From positions 1-22,722 of IMG/VR virus record IMGVR_UViG_3300034198_019195: 22,722 nucleotides of DNA; one strand, written 5' to 3'. The first letter of the stretch is position 1. Each line of letters opens with the position of its first letter. Below the pieces are notes generated by a model, which worked only from the letters and a program-made list of their open reading frames with translations, was not told the DNA's origin and did no database searches. The DNA is from a virus. Below are positions 7,951 through 15,097 of this stretch, one piece after another. A program made the position numbers and the translations under genes.

Positions 7951-10746
7951 TTATGAAAGTGTAGATCTTAAACTTCTTGAAGCAGAAGAATTTTGAGAAA
8001 TCAAAATTGGAACATAATTATTTACCGTATTAGTAATTACTTCGGGTGGACTCTCAACAACGGCAACTAATGTTTCTTTTACGATAACTAAATCATTACT
8101 TGCATTTGCTCCACCATATCCTCTTGCTCCAGCACCTTCGGTCGATGGTGGTGGAGTTTGAACTGGTTGGACTGATTGTGCTTTTTTTCTTATTTCAAAT
8201 AAAAGATTATTTAATAAAGTCTCATTTAACTGCAATTCTTTGGCACCTATACCAAATATACCACCAGTTGTTATTTTTAAAATATTTTTATCTCCGGATT
8301 TTTCAACAGTAATATTTTTATCTCCAACTGTCATATTCCTAGTACCATATTTTTCAACCATAGTTTCAACAATATTTTTTTCAAGTTGTTGAGTTTTTGT
8401 TAATGGTGCTGCAACTGGAGCAGCTTTTTGTCCGATTTTACCTTTATATTTTGTGTAAAATCCTTTTGCATAATTTTGTCTATTAGAAAGACCATGTGAT
8501 GCTGCTTCATAATCATCATACCAAACTTTTGCTGCTTCTTCTGGGGTTCTTGCTGCTTGTAGTTTAGGGAGAACATGACCATAAGATCCACCCAATTCAA
8601 CCCATGTAAATTTTAATTGAGTATCAATACTTTCTGGATCTAAATCTCCATTATTCTTTGCCCACTTCTTTAAATTTCCCCATCTATCACCATTTCCTTT
8701 ATTTCCCCACTGGAATATTCCAATAAACTTACCACCATTTCCTTTCATGGAATGTGCTATTGTTGGATTAAATCCACTTTCTTGCTGGGCATTTCCCATA
8801 ATACCTGCAACAGCAAAATCACTTAAAGGTTTTCCATCATATTTTTTACTTTTAAAGAAATTCCAAACTTTTTCTGCATTAGTTCCACCAGGAATTTTTT
8901 TAGACAATTGTTGTTGCTGTCTCTGCACTAATGCAGAAAGATTAGATGGACCAGCATTCAAGTGACCCATAAAATATTGTTTTCCGTCAGTATCTTGTAT
9001 AACACTGACATTACCATATCCAGAATATCTAGGATCAGATCCCTCTGGAATATATTTTACAAATTTAACTCCTCCACGTAAAGTAATTTGTGAATTAGAC
9101 GGTGCAGGCCAATCTTCTCCAGCATGAAATTTTAGTTTTCCTGTTATTGGGTGTATCCTATTACCAACAGGAGAACTCATTGGCCAGTTATTGGAAGTTA
9201 AACTTTTGCCACTTACAAATATATTTTTTCTTAATGATAATGGAATTTTTTTATCAGAACTCATAGCCTCCAAATGTATATGAGGTCCTGTCGACTGTCC
9301 TGTACTTCCTACTTTACCAATTACTTCATTTTCATTTACTGAAATTGCTTCATCAGGTAATCCAGAAGTTCCTCCTGGTCCTGGAGGTACACTTAAATCT
9401 GCATCACCATATTTCTTTCTTATATCAAGAAGATTACTGTAACTCTTCATGAACTCACTAAACATAGTGAGATTTTTTTCTTCTCCAACTAAATTACGTT
9501 CTTCATTTTTAACATTATTTTCAAAGAATTTAAAGTAATTTATAGTTTCTCTTGCCTTTCTTCCTTTGGCAGTTCCTGCTGGTGATGCATAAGGACTCGC
9601 ATAAGATTGTCCACTATCTTTAGTTGCCATTCTAATATCAGATGGACCACCTCTTCCAGTTCCTTCTTGTGGTGGTATATTTCCTAGACCTCTTCTAGAT
9701 CCAAACATTCCACCAAAGAAGTTTCTAACTGTTCCACCAATAGAAAGTTTTTGTACTTTTTGTACTTGATTTACGGTGTTATATCTCTGCACATTTTGTT
9801 TATAGATATTTTTATTTTCTCCTGGTCCATACTCTCTCCAAGTATCTTTTTGACCAGGTATCATAGTTCCCATTACCCCACCCTTTGGTGCTAAAACACC
9901 AACTGCCTGTGCAGGATCTTTAAAATTTGGATTATACGTATAACCAGTATTAGGATTATAAGATCCTCCAGATGCTGTTGGAACTTGGCGTATTTTTTTT
10001 GATTTCTGCGTTGCTTGCTGTTGAGCACCTTGCTTTACTTTAGGGTCTTTTAATGCACTTTTATAATTTGCATAAGTTTTTCCAGTAGTGCTTGAGTAAT
10101 ATTTTCCTTTACTTTTTGCATATGACTGTGCTGCTTTTGCTGGTGGTTTATATCCAAAAGCATTCATTACTGCACTAATACCAGCATCTAATTGGTCAAA
10201 TAAAGATATTGCTTTTCCAATTTCTTTTCCAGCAGTTTTAATTGTATCAAGAGCAAACTTAAATGAACCACCAATTACAGGCATCAAAATTTTGGTTAAA
10301 TCCAAAATACCCATCATTCCTTTGGCAATAATATCAAACGTAAATGTTATAACTTTACCAATCCATGGATTATCATCAAAAAATTTCTTTATTTGACCTA
10401 ATACATCTTGAAGTTTTTTAACTATAGTAGGTAAATTATTAACTAGAACACCTAAAAGTATTATACCAAAGAATTCTTTTAGTTTGTCAATAATACTTAA
10501 TGGTTTTGCCAATAAACCTTTGCCAATATTCTTTAATGTAGACCCAACAGTGCGTGGAGACTCAATCTTATTTTCTTTCTCTTCAACTTTCTTTTTCTTC
10601 ATTTGAAATAAAGAAAACTTTTTCTTTTCTTTTTTAATTTTATCTAATTTCTTTCTATTGAAAACCAAAAGACTCTTAATGTTAAAGATACTTAACTTTA
10701 ATTTTTTTGATGATTTTTCTGTTGGTTTTGTTTCTGTTAGTTTCAT
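7951..10746 (-). CDS. Tail hub/tape-measure-like protein with permuted M23 peptidase and tail lysozyme
   Basis: A 931-residue protein. Residues 1-65 are strongly basic. Residues 77-200 contain hydrophobic helices (EFFGIILLGVLVNNL at 91-105) shared with the upstream 866-aa protein. Residues about 200-450 are low-complexity Gly/Gln/Lys-rich. Residues 470-600 carry M23 (LytM-type) peptidase motifs in swapped order: VGSTGQSTGPHIHLE comes first (H489, H491), then HPITGKLKFHAGED (H541, D545) and MGHL (H595). Residues 620-770 match the phage tail lysozyme family: VWNFFKSK, AGIMGNAQQESGFNP with candidate catalytic E656, IGIFQW, and a C-terminal RQNYAKGFY. The likely role is a tail-borne peptidoglycan hydrolase that may also act as tape measure or hub, opening the host wall at injection. 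The stop is 4 nt from the gp27-like start. Confidence 0.82.
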   Translation of the reverse strand: MKLTETKPTEKSSKKLKLSIFNIKSLLVFNRKKLDKIKKEKKKFSLFQMKKKKVEEKENKIESPRTVGSTLKNIGKGLLAKPLSIIDKLKEFFGIILLGVLVNNLPTIVKKLQDVLGQIKKFFDDNPWIGKVITFTFDIIAKGMMGILDLTKILMPVIGGSFKFALDTIKTAGKEIGKAISLFDQLDAGISAVMNAFGYKPPAKAAQSYAKSKGKYYSSTTGKTYANYKSALKDPKVKQGAQQQATQKSKKIRQVPTASGGSYNPNTGYTYNPNFKDPAQAVGVLAPKGGVMGTMIPGQKDTWREYGPGENKNIYKQNVQRYNTVNQVQKVQKLSIGGTVRNFFGGMFGSRRGLGNIPPQEGTGRGGPSDIRMATKDSGQSYASPYASPAGTAKGRKARETINYFKFFENNVKNEERNLVGEEKNLTMFSEFMKSYSNLLDIRKKYGDADLSVPPGPGGTSGLPDEAISVNENEVIGKVGSTGQSTGPHIHLEAMSSDKKIPLSLRKNIFVSGKSLTSNNWPMSSPVGNRIHPITGKLKFHAGEDWPAPSNSQITLRGGVKFVKYIPEGSDPRYSGYGNVSVIQDTDGKQYFMGHLNAGPSNLSALVQRQQQQLSKKIPGGTNAEKVWNFFKSKKYDGKPLSDFAVAGIMGNAQQESGFNPTIAHSMKGNGGKFIGIFQWGNKGNGDRWGNLKKWAKNNGDLDPESIDTQLKFTWVELGGSYGHVLPKLQAARTPEEAAKVWYDDYEAASHGLSNRQNYAKGFYTKYKGKIGQKAAPVAAPLTKTQQLEKNIVETMVEKYGTRNMTVGDKNITVEKSGDKNILKITTGGIFGIGAKELQLNETLLNNLLFEIRKKAQSVQPVQTPPPSTEGAGARGYGGANASNDLVIVKETLVAVVESPPEVITNTVNNYVPILISQNSSASRSLRSTLS

Positions 10747-10752
10747 GATCTA

Positions 10753-13353
10753 CTAAACTACTAGAATACCGTACATGGAAGGCGTTGTGAACACATAATC
10801 ATTACTTTGGTCAATAGGCGAAATAGAAGGAACTGTTGTTCCTGAAGGTGATGAGGGTAATGGTTTAGATTTAGGTTTATTTAAATTAAGTGTTTTTGGT
10901 GGAAGATTTATGACGCTAATATTTCCACCAGAAGATTTAGATCCAGACAATTTAGATGTTTCTCTAGAAATTGGTACAGGAATAACGTACACATTCTGAT
11001 TACCTAATATAGTTTTTTCAATTTCCGGATTAACTATGTTTTGTGTCAAATTTAATGGTTTTTGAATATTAATATCTGTTCTAGACATATTAGGTCTAGA
11101 TTTATTCATAAGTTGTCTAATTGAATTTTTAAAGTCTTCATATCTACTTTCTGCTTCATTTCTCCCGAGTTGCTCTCCAACAAATCCACCTCCAGGAATT
11201 CTAGTTTGTTTTCCTTGGTTTCTACCAATCATCCCACCAACATCTTTAACTAATCCACCAACTCCCTTATCAATTTTTTGAATTGGATTACTTCCACCAA
11301 GAGATGGTCTAAAAACTCCACCTCCAGTTGCTCCGCCAGTTCTTTTTTTTCTTTTTATTTCGGTGGATTCTTTATCCAATAATGCTCGGAATTCTTCTAA
11401 AATTTTATTCAGTTCTTCAATTATACCACTCTTAATTGAATTAACAGCATCTTGTCTTCTTACCGCATTTGTAAAACTCTGCCACATTCTAGCAGCATTA
11501 TCATTAATGTCTTTCAGTAACGGTCTGAAAAGCATAGATGCACGAGTATTAATAACTTCTTCACCAGGTGCGAGTAGTGCCTTTCCATAGTTAGCAAGTT
11601 TTCCTGCCCCAGATGCTATCGCAGCAGGAACGCTATCAACACCTAATGCGCCAGGTCCTCCAACAGTTCCACCTCCAGCAAACAGTGAAATTTTTGGGAT
11701 TGTTCCACCTTTTGAACGCTCAACACCAGCAGTCGCTACTGACGCAGTTGCTTGAATAATAGCTTGGGTAACTGCAACTCCTCTTTGTATTAATTTTAAA
11801 GAAGTTGTTGTAGCATTAATTATTTGTTTTTGATTAAAAGTTGGATTTTTTTCTCTAATAATCCGTTCTATATTTTCTTTAGATGCATTAGATTGAGATA
11901 TTACTGGAGTTCCATCTTTGTTTAAATCTGGAGTTAATTTGTTTGGATTATATCCAATATTATTAATACTTTTTGGTATTTCATCTTGCTTTAATTCACC
12001 AAGTGCTTTGAGTATATACGCAGTTGGAATAGAAGGAGATCCAGTAATTTCATTAATTATATTTAAATATTTTTGAGATTTAGCTTCATTTCGCAATTGG
12101 TTTAATTGTTTTTTATACTCTTTAGGATTTGATGTTTTTAACTGCTGCAATTGTGATACTTTATTTTTTACTCTTTCTTGTTCTGCCTGCCCAAGCGCAA
12201 ATCCACCAAGAATGGAAAACAATCCACTACGAGTTCCCATAGGAATTCCAGATCTAAATGCTCCTGAAGAAGTGGGTGTTTTAGTAGGTGTTGTAGTAGG
12301 TGTTCTTGTAAAAGGAACTCTTTTATTAGCAGCAGTTGTTGGTGTTTGTGCTGGGGGTGATGGTGGTGCTGGTGGGGATGGTGGGGATGGTGGTTTTGGA
12401 GATATTGGTATAAATGGTGTTGGTTGCTGTCCTGGTTGTTGTGCTTTAGGTTGAGGTGTCTGTAGTGGTTTTCCTAATAAAAGTAAAAATGGAGCAAATG
12501 CTTTTGTTCCTAATAATGATTGAGCAAGATTTTCTAAAAATCCAGGTCCTTTTTTCGGATCTTTAACTAAACTATCAACACAATCTTTAATAGGTTCACA
12601 ATCTGGAAGACCTCCTTTTTGTGCAGGAGATTTTGGACAATTGCAAGGTAGTTGTGGTTTTTTCTTGAAGAAATCTATAAGAGATTTAAGTGCATTTGCA
12701 ACCTTTAAAACTTTTCTAACTAATCCTAATAACTTAATTGCACCAAAAACTACTAAAAGTTCTTTCCAATAATCTTTTAAAAACTGGAAGAACTGCTTAA
12801 GTTTTTCTTGATTTTCTGGTTTTTGTAACCACTTAAAAGCAGTATTAACTAAAATTCCAGTCAGTATTATTGAAAAGAAATCAATTAACTTCTGAAAAAT
12901 ACTTTTTGCTGGAGCAAGAAGTGTACTAAAAGTTTTGCCTAAAAATCCTTTTACACCACCACTCTCTAATTTTTTTTCTTTATCTTTAACCTTTTCTGCC
13001 GCAATTCTTTTTTTAGACTCTTCTAGATCTTTTTTCTCTTCTCTAATTCTAGAAAGAAAATCTAAAGATAATTGTTCTTTGATTTGAGATAACAGTTTAT
13101 TAGATTGTTCTAATACTTTCTGTATCCCAAAATTAGACTGTATATATTTTACTAAACCTTCTCTTTTATTCTCATCAGATTTATCTGGAATTAAAGAGTC
13201 TGGAATTAACTTTGCTAAAGGTTTAATAAAACTAAATTTTGTTTTCTTTAGTTCAACACCAGGTTTAATGGCACCACTAATTAACGTAGACTTAATGTTT
13301 CTACGATTTAATTTGGGAATAGATGGTGCCTTATAAACCTGATCGATTTCCAC
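10753..13353 (-). CDS. Probable tail tape-measure protein (gp29-like position)
   Basis: An 866-residue protein starting with GTG at 13353; an in-frame stop lies just upstream and there is no early internal Met. The start overlaps gp51 by 23 nt, and an AAGG lies about 10 nt upstream. Residues 60-135 are a charged coiled-coil-like segment. Residues 144-230 are hydrophobic helices (LIDFFSIILTGILVN at 156-170). A four-cysteine cluster lies at 237-258, a Pro/Thr-rich linker at 298-362, and helical segments at 385-545. Residues 558-620 carry the motif common in tape-measure C-termini: AGGGTVGGPG, DSVPAAIASG, APGEEVINTRA, PLLKDIND. Its place directly after the tail-chaperone-like gp26/gp51 pair is the canonical tape-measure position. 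No clear T4 gp29 similarity was recognised, so the role is inferred from architecture, motif and synteny. Confidence 0.68.
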   Translation of the reverse strand: MEIDQVYKAPSIPKLNRRNIKSTLISGAIKPGVELKKTKFSFIKPLAKLIPDSLIPDKSDENKREGLVKYIQSNFGIQKVLEQSNKLLSQIKEQLSLDFLSRIREEKKDLEESKKRIAAEKVKDKEKKLESGGVKGFLGKTFSTLLAPAKSIFQKLIDFFSIILTGILVNTAFKWLQKPENQEKLKQFFQFLKDYWKELLVVFGAIKLLGLVRKVLKVANALKSLIDFFKKKPQLPCNCPKSPAQKGGLPDCEPIKDCVDSLVKDPKKGPGFLENLAQSLLGTKAFAPFLLLLGKPLQTPQPKAQQPGQQPTPFIPISPKPPSPPSPPAPPSPPAQTPTTAANKRVPFTRTPTTTPTKTPTSSGAFRSGIPMGTRSGLFSILGGFALGQAEQERVKNKVSQLQQLKTSNPKEYKKQLNQLRNEAKSQKYLNIINEITGSPSIPTAYILKALGELKQDEIPKSINNIGYNPNKLTPDLNKDGTPVISQSNASKENIERIIREKNPTFNQKQIINATTTSLKLIQRGVAVTQAIIQATASVATAGVERSKGGTIPKISLFAGGGTVGGPGALGVDSVPAAIASGAGKLANYGKALLAPGEEVINTRASMLFRPLLKDINDNAARMWQSFTNAVRRQDAVNSIKSGIIEELNKILEEFRALLDKESTEIKRKKRTGGATGGGVFRPSLGGSNPIQKIDKGVGGLVKDVGGMIGRNQGKQTRIPGGGFVGEQLGRNEAESRYEDFKNSIRQLMNKSRPNMSRTDINIQKPLNLTQNIVNPEIEKTILGNQNVYVIPVPISRETSKLSGSKSSGGNISVINLPPKTLNLNKPKSKPLPSSPSGTTVPSISPIDQSNDYVFTTPSMYGILVV
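12268..12462. repeat. Pro/Thr-rich low-complexity coding segment
   Basis: This encodes residues about 298-362 of the 866-aa protein, with a PPSPPSPPAPPSPP run followed by TPT repeats. The plus strand shows tgg/ggtggtgatggt-type simple repeats. It is probably an extended linker and a likely site of length variation between relatives. Confidence 0.7.
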
Positions 13354-13522
13354 TTTGCTGCTGTGCCTTTAAGTTTTCTTCTTCAACATGTTGTTGTAAA
13401 AGAGAAACATAAACTTCTCTTTCCCAAGGCATCATATTTTCTAGCTCTGTCAAAGAATATTTATGGTGTTGCATCATAGCAAAATTAATTTTGAAATATG
13501 ACTCAAGGCTAGTATGAGCCAT
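13331..13522 (-). CDS. gp51: Baseplate hub assembly protein gp51-like (probable frameshift extension of gp26)
   Basis: A 63-residue protein if started at ATG 13522; an in-frame TTG at 13528 would give 65. Sequence features are YFKINFAMMQHHKYSLTELENM, then PWEREVYVSLLQQHVEEE, then a polar Gln-rich tail. This matches what cyanophage annotations call gp51, the hub assembly catalyst, though the similarity to T4 gp51 itself is hard to see by eye. It is also the typical look of a tail-chaperone extension (short, with a PWERE helix and a charged helix). There is no good SD. The ATG lies inside a predicted hairpin, so independent initiation looks weak, while a slippery site at the end of gp26 leads directly into this frame. 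The stop lies 23 nt inside the tape-measure-like gene. Confidence 0.7.
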   Translation of the reverse strand: MAHTSLESYFKINFAMMQHHKYSLTELENMMPWEREVYVSLLQQHVEEENLKAQQQSGNRSGL

Positions 13523-13534
13523 ACTCAAGTGAAA
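13511..13534 (-). promoter_or_regulatory. Candidate programmed -1 frameshift stimulatory region at gp26/gp51
   Basis: On the minus strand the last gp26 codons are AGT TTT TTC ACT TGA. T TTT TTC (13537-13531) is a canonical X XXY YYZ heptamer in the correct phase. It is followed by a 5-nt spacer (13530-13526) and a perfect 6-bp hairpin, AGTATG-GCT-CATACT (13525-13511). A -1 slip continues CAC TTG AGT ATG in the gp51 frame, giving a gp26-gp51 fusion of about 305 residues. The loop GCT can also pair with the AGC just 3' of the stem, a possible alternative fold. Confidence 0.65.
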
Positions 13535-14247
13535 AAACTGGCAAGACCCTCCAGAACTACTTCACTTTCAACTTTTGTTTTGGGATTTGTAACTTCAATT
13601 TTGTGAGATAATTTAGGCATCGTTGTAAAAAAAGTTTCAATTTCTTTCAACTGCTTGGTATTCATCTGATCTACAAATTCTTTTATCTCTTTTTTGGTAC
13701 AATCTGCAGCAGACCAAGACTCTTCTTGATTGTAAATCATATCAATACAAGAAACGATCATGTCCAAAGATTTGTCAACATCATTATTATCACTATTATA
13801 TTCAAAGTTATTTTCAACAAATTGTTCTAATGATGGATACTTCATCTTCATGGAAAGTTCATCATCTAATCTAACAATTTGAACATGCTCTGGATCTTTT
13901 TGAACTTTAATTTCATCAATACCAATTTCCATCTTAACTTGAGTTTCCCCATCATCTGGGCAAATCACATTAACTTCAACAGTTTCTCCAACTGATTTTG
14001 CTCTAACGTTTAAGAAAATGTATTCAATATCAAAAGTTGCAAGATCTGCAATCTTAACTCCTTTTGTAAGAATGCATTCTGTTAAGATTTGAACAATTGC
14101 ATTAGTTATCTGTTTCATATCTTCAGACTCTAATGCCATAATAAGAATTTTTTCTTCCCGAACTAGAAAAGGTCTGTATCTTATTTTCTTTCCAGTCGAA
14201 GGAATTTCCAACTCATAAGTTGGAGTATTAATTTTAGGTAAAGGCAT
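13525..14247 (-). CDS. gp26: Baseplate hub assembly protein gp26 (T4 baseplate family)
   Basis: A 240-residue protein matching the T4 gp26 family (Pfam T4_baseplate). It has an N-terminal PKINTPTYELEIPSTGKKIRYRPF, then LVREEKILIMALES, a helix with QIVQILTECI, and IADLATFDIEYIFLNVRAKSVG, which is very conserved in this family. Next come a beta segment with an ICPDDG turn, a helix DKSLDMIVSCIDMIY, and LKEIETFFTTMPKLSH near the C-terminus. T4 gp26 is about 208 aa. The family acts in hub assembly and has been likened to tail assembly chaperones; here the gene sits just upstream of gp51 and the tape-measure-like gene. The start is ATG 14247, with AGAGG about 5 nt upstream. A late-promoter-like GCTAAATA lies at 14275-14282. 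The 3' end contains the slippery heptamer described separately. Confidence 0.9.
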   Translation of the reverse strand: MPLPKINTPTYELEIPSTGKKIRYRPFLVREEKILIMALESEDMKQITNAIVQILTECILTKGVKIADLATFDIEYIFLNVRAKSVGETVEVNVICPDDGETQVKMEIGIDEIKVQKDPEHVQIVRLDDELSMKMKYPSLEQFVENNFEYNSDNNDVDKSLDMIVSCIDMIYNQEESWSAADCTKKEIKEFVDQMNTKQLKEIETFFTTMPKLSHKIEVTNPKTKVESEVVLEGLASFFT

Positions 14248-14274
14248 AATCCTCTAATACAATTCAGTTATGAT

Positions 14275-14282
14275 TATTTAGC
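14275..14282 (-). promoter_or_regulatory. Late-promoter-like box GCTAAATA before gp26
   Basis: The minus strand reads GCTAAATAATCATAAC, ending 28 nt before the gp26 ATG. The T4 late promoter consensus is TATAAATA; related CTAAATA boxes recur upstream of other late genes in this window. It touches the 3' end of the upstream gene. Function is inferred from position and recurrence. Confidence 0.45.
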
Positions 14283-15056
14283 TTAAGCAATGTCAACATC
14301 AAATCCTGGAGTATTACCAAAAACTTGATCAACACCATTAAAGTTATATGTTACTCCATTATATTCTTGAGGTGTAACATAACCTGGAGTAACAACTGTT
14401 TTCCCGTATTCTCTTCTCATAATATATCTATCATAATTCATCGTAACAGTAATTTTCATAATTTCTGCTTCTCCGTAAGCAACTGGTATTGCTGTGACGG
14501 ATTTTGGAAAAGCATTTACTAATTGAAAAGAAACATTAGTTGCACCAGATGCTGCAAAATCTCTTTCAAACTTCTTTATAAAAATGCTATCAGTTTTATA
14601 ATATTTCGGATAATTAAATCTTCTATAATAAGCAACAGATGGTTCTCCATTACCTTGTTGTTGAGTTGCTTGACTACCACCAGAAATATAGTCCATCCAT
14701 GCCTCAAAAAATCCTAAAACTTTATATTGCCTATCAATATAAAAAGTAAAATCAATATCAGTATTAATTCTAGTATGAGCAAATTCTTGAGCAACTCCCA
14801 TATAATTATCTTTTACTTCAGCAGTTGCATATGAAGAAGTTGGAAGAGATGCTTCAGAACACAATAAACCTAATGTATTTCCAAAATCAGAGTCAAAAAT
14901 AATTTGACCATATTGAGTTCCAGTCTTCAAAAAGTCACTAAATTCTTTAGAAGGTGGTTTTATCGACACTTCATATAAATTTGATCTTGCCAATCCTCCA
15001 TTTAAAAGTATTGGCAAAGTACTCATATTAACTGTGCCAATCTCTGGTACTTTCAT
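14283..15056 (-). CDS. gp54: Tail-tube-like baseplate protein, probable gp54 (tube initiator)
   Basis: A 257-residue protein of the T4 gp19/gp54 tube-fold type. It has an N-terminal LARSNLYEVSIKPP, then CSEASLPTSSY, a variable loop with NYMGVAQEFAHTR, DIDFTFYIDRQYKVLGFFEAWMDYI, a Gln/Gly-rich loop, YPKYYKTDSIFIKKFERD, and a conserved core NAFPKSVTAIPVAYGEAEIMKITVTMNYDRYI. In tube proteins this last strand pair closes the beta-barrel ring. Because the main tube protein gp19 normally sits beside the sheath gene gp18, and this gene leads an operon of hub genes divergent from gp48, gp54 (the initiator of tube polymerisation on the hub) is the best guess. It could be a second tube-like baseplate protein. 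The start is ATG 15056, with a TCTAAATA box 33 nt upstream. Confidence 0.6.
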   Translation of the reverse strand: MKVPEIGTVNMSTLPILLNGGLARSNLYEVSIKPPSKEFSDFLKTGTQYGQIIFDSDFGNTLGLLCSEASLPTSSYATAEVKDNYMGVAQEFAHTRINTDIDFTFYIDRQYKVLGFFEAWMDYISGGSQATQQQGNGEPSVAYYRRFNYPKYYKTDSIFIKKFERDFAASGATNVSFQLVNAFPKSVTAIPVAYGEAEIMKITVTMNYDRYIMRREYGKTVVTPGYVTPQEYNGVTYNFNGVDQVFGNTPGFDVDIA

Positions 15057-15057
15057 T

Positions 15058-15065
15058 TCTAAATA
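15058..15065 (+). promoter_or_regulatory. Late-promoter-like box TCTAAATA, rightward
   Basis: Plus-strand TCTAAATA 31 nt before the gp4 ATG, mirroring the leftward copy at 15090-15097. Between them lies the 13-bp palindrome TATCTTTAAGATA (15064-15076). It probably drives the gp4/unknown/gp48/gp53 operon. Confidence 0.55.
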
Positions 15066-15089
15066 TCTTTAAGATACTATGTTATGAAT

Positions 15090-15097
15090 TATTTAGA
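15090..15097 (-). promoter_or_regulatory. Late-promoter-like box TCTAAATA, leftward
   Basis: Minus-strand TCTAAATA followed by ATTCATAAC, 33 nt before the ATG of the gp54-like gene and overlapping the gp4 start codon. It differs from T4 TATAAATA at one position. It probably drives the long minus-strand tail operon. Confidence 0.55.
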
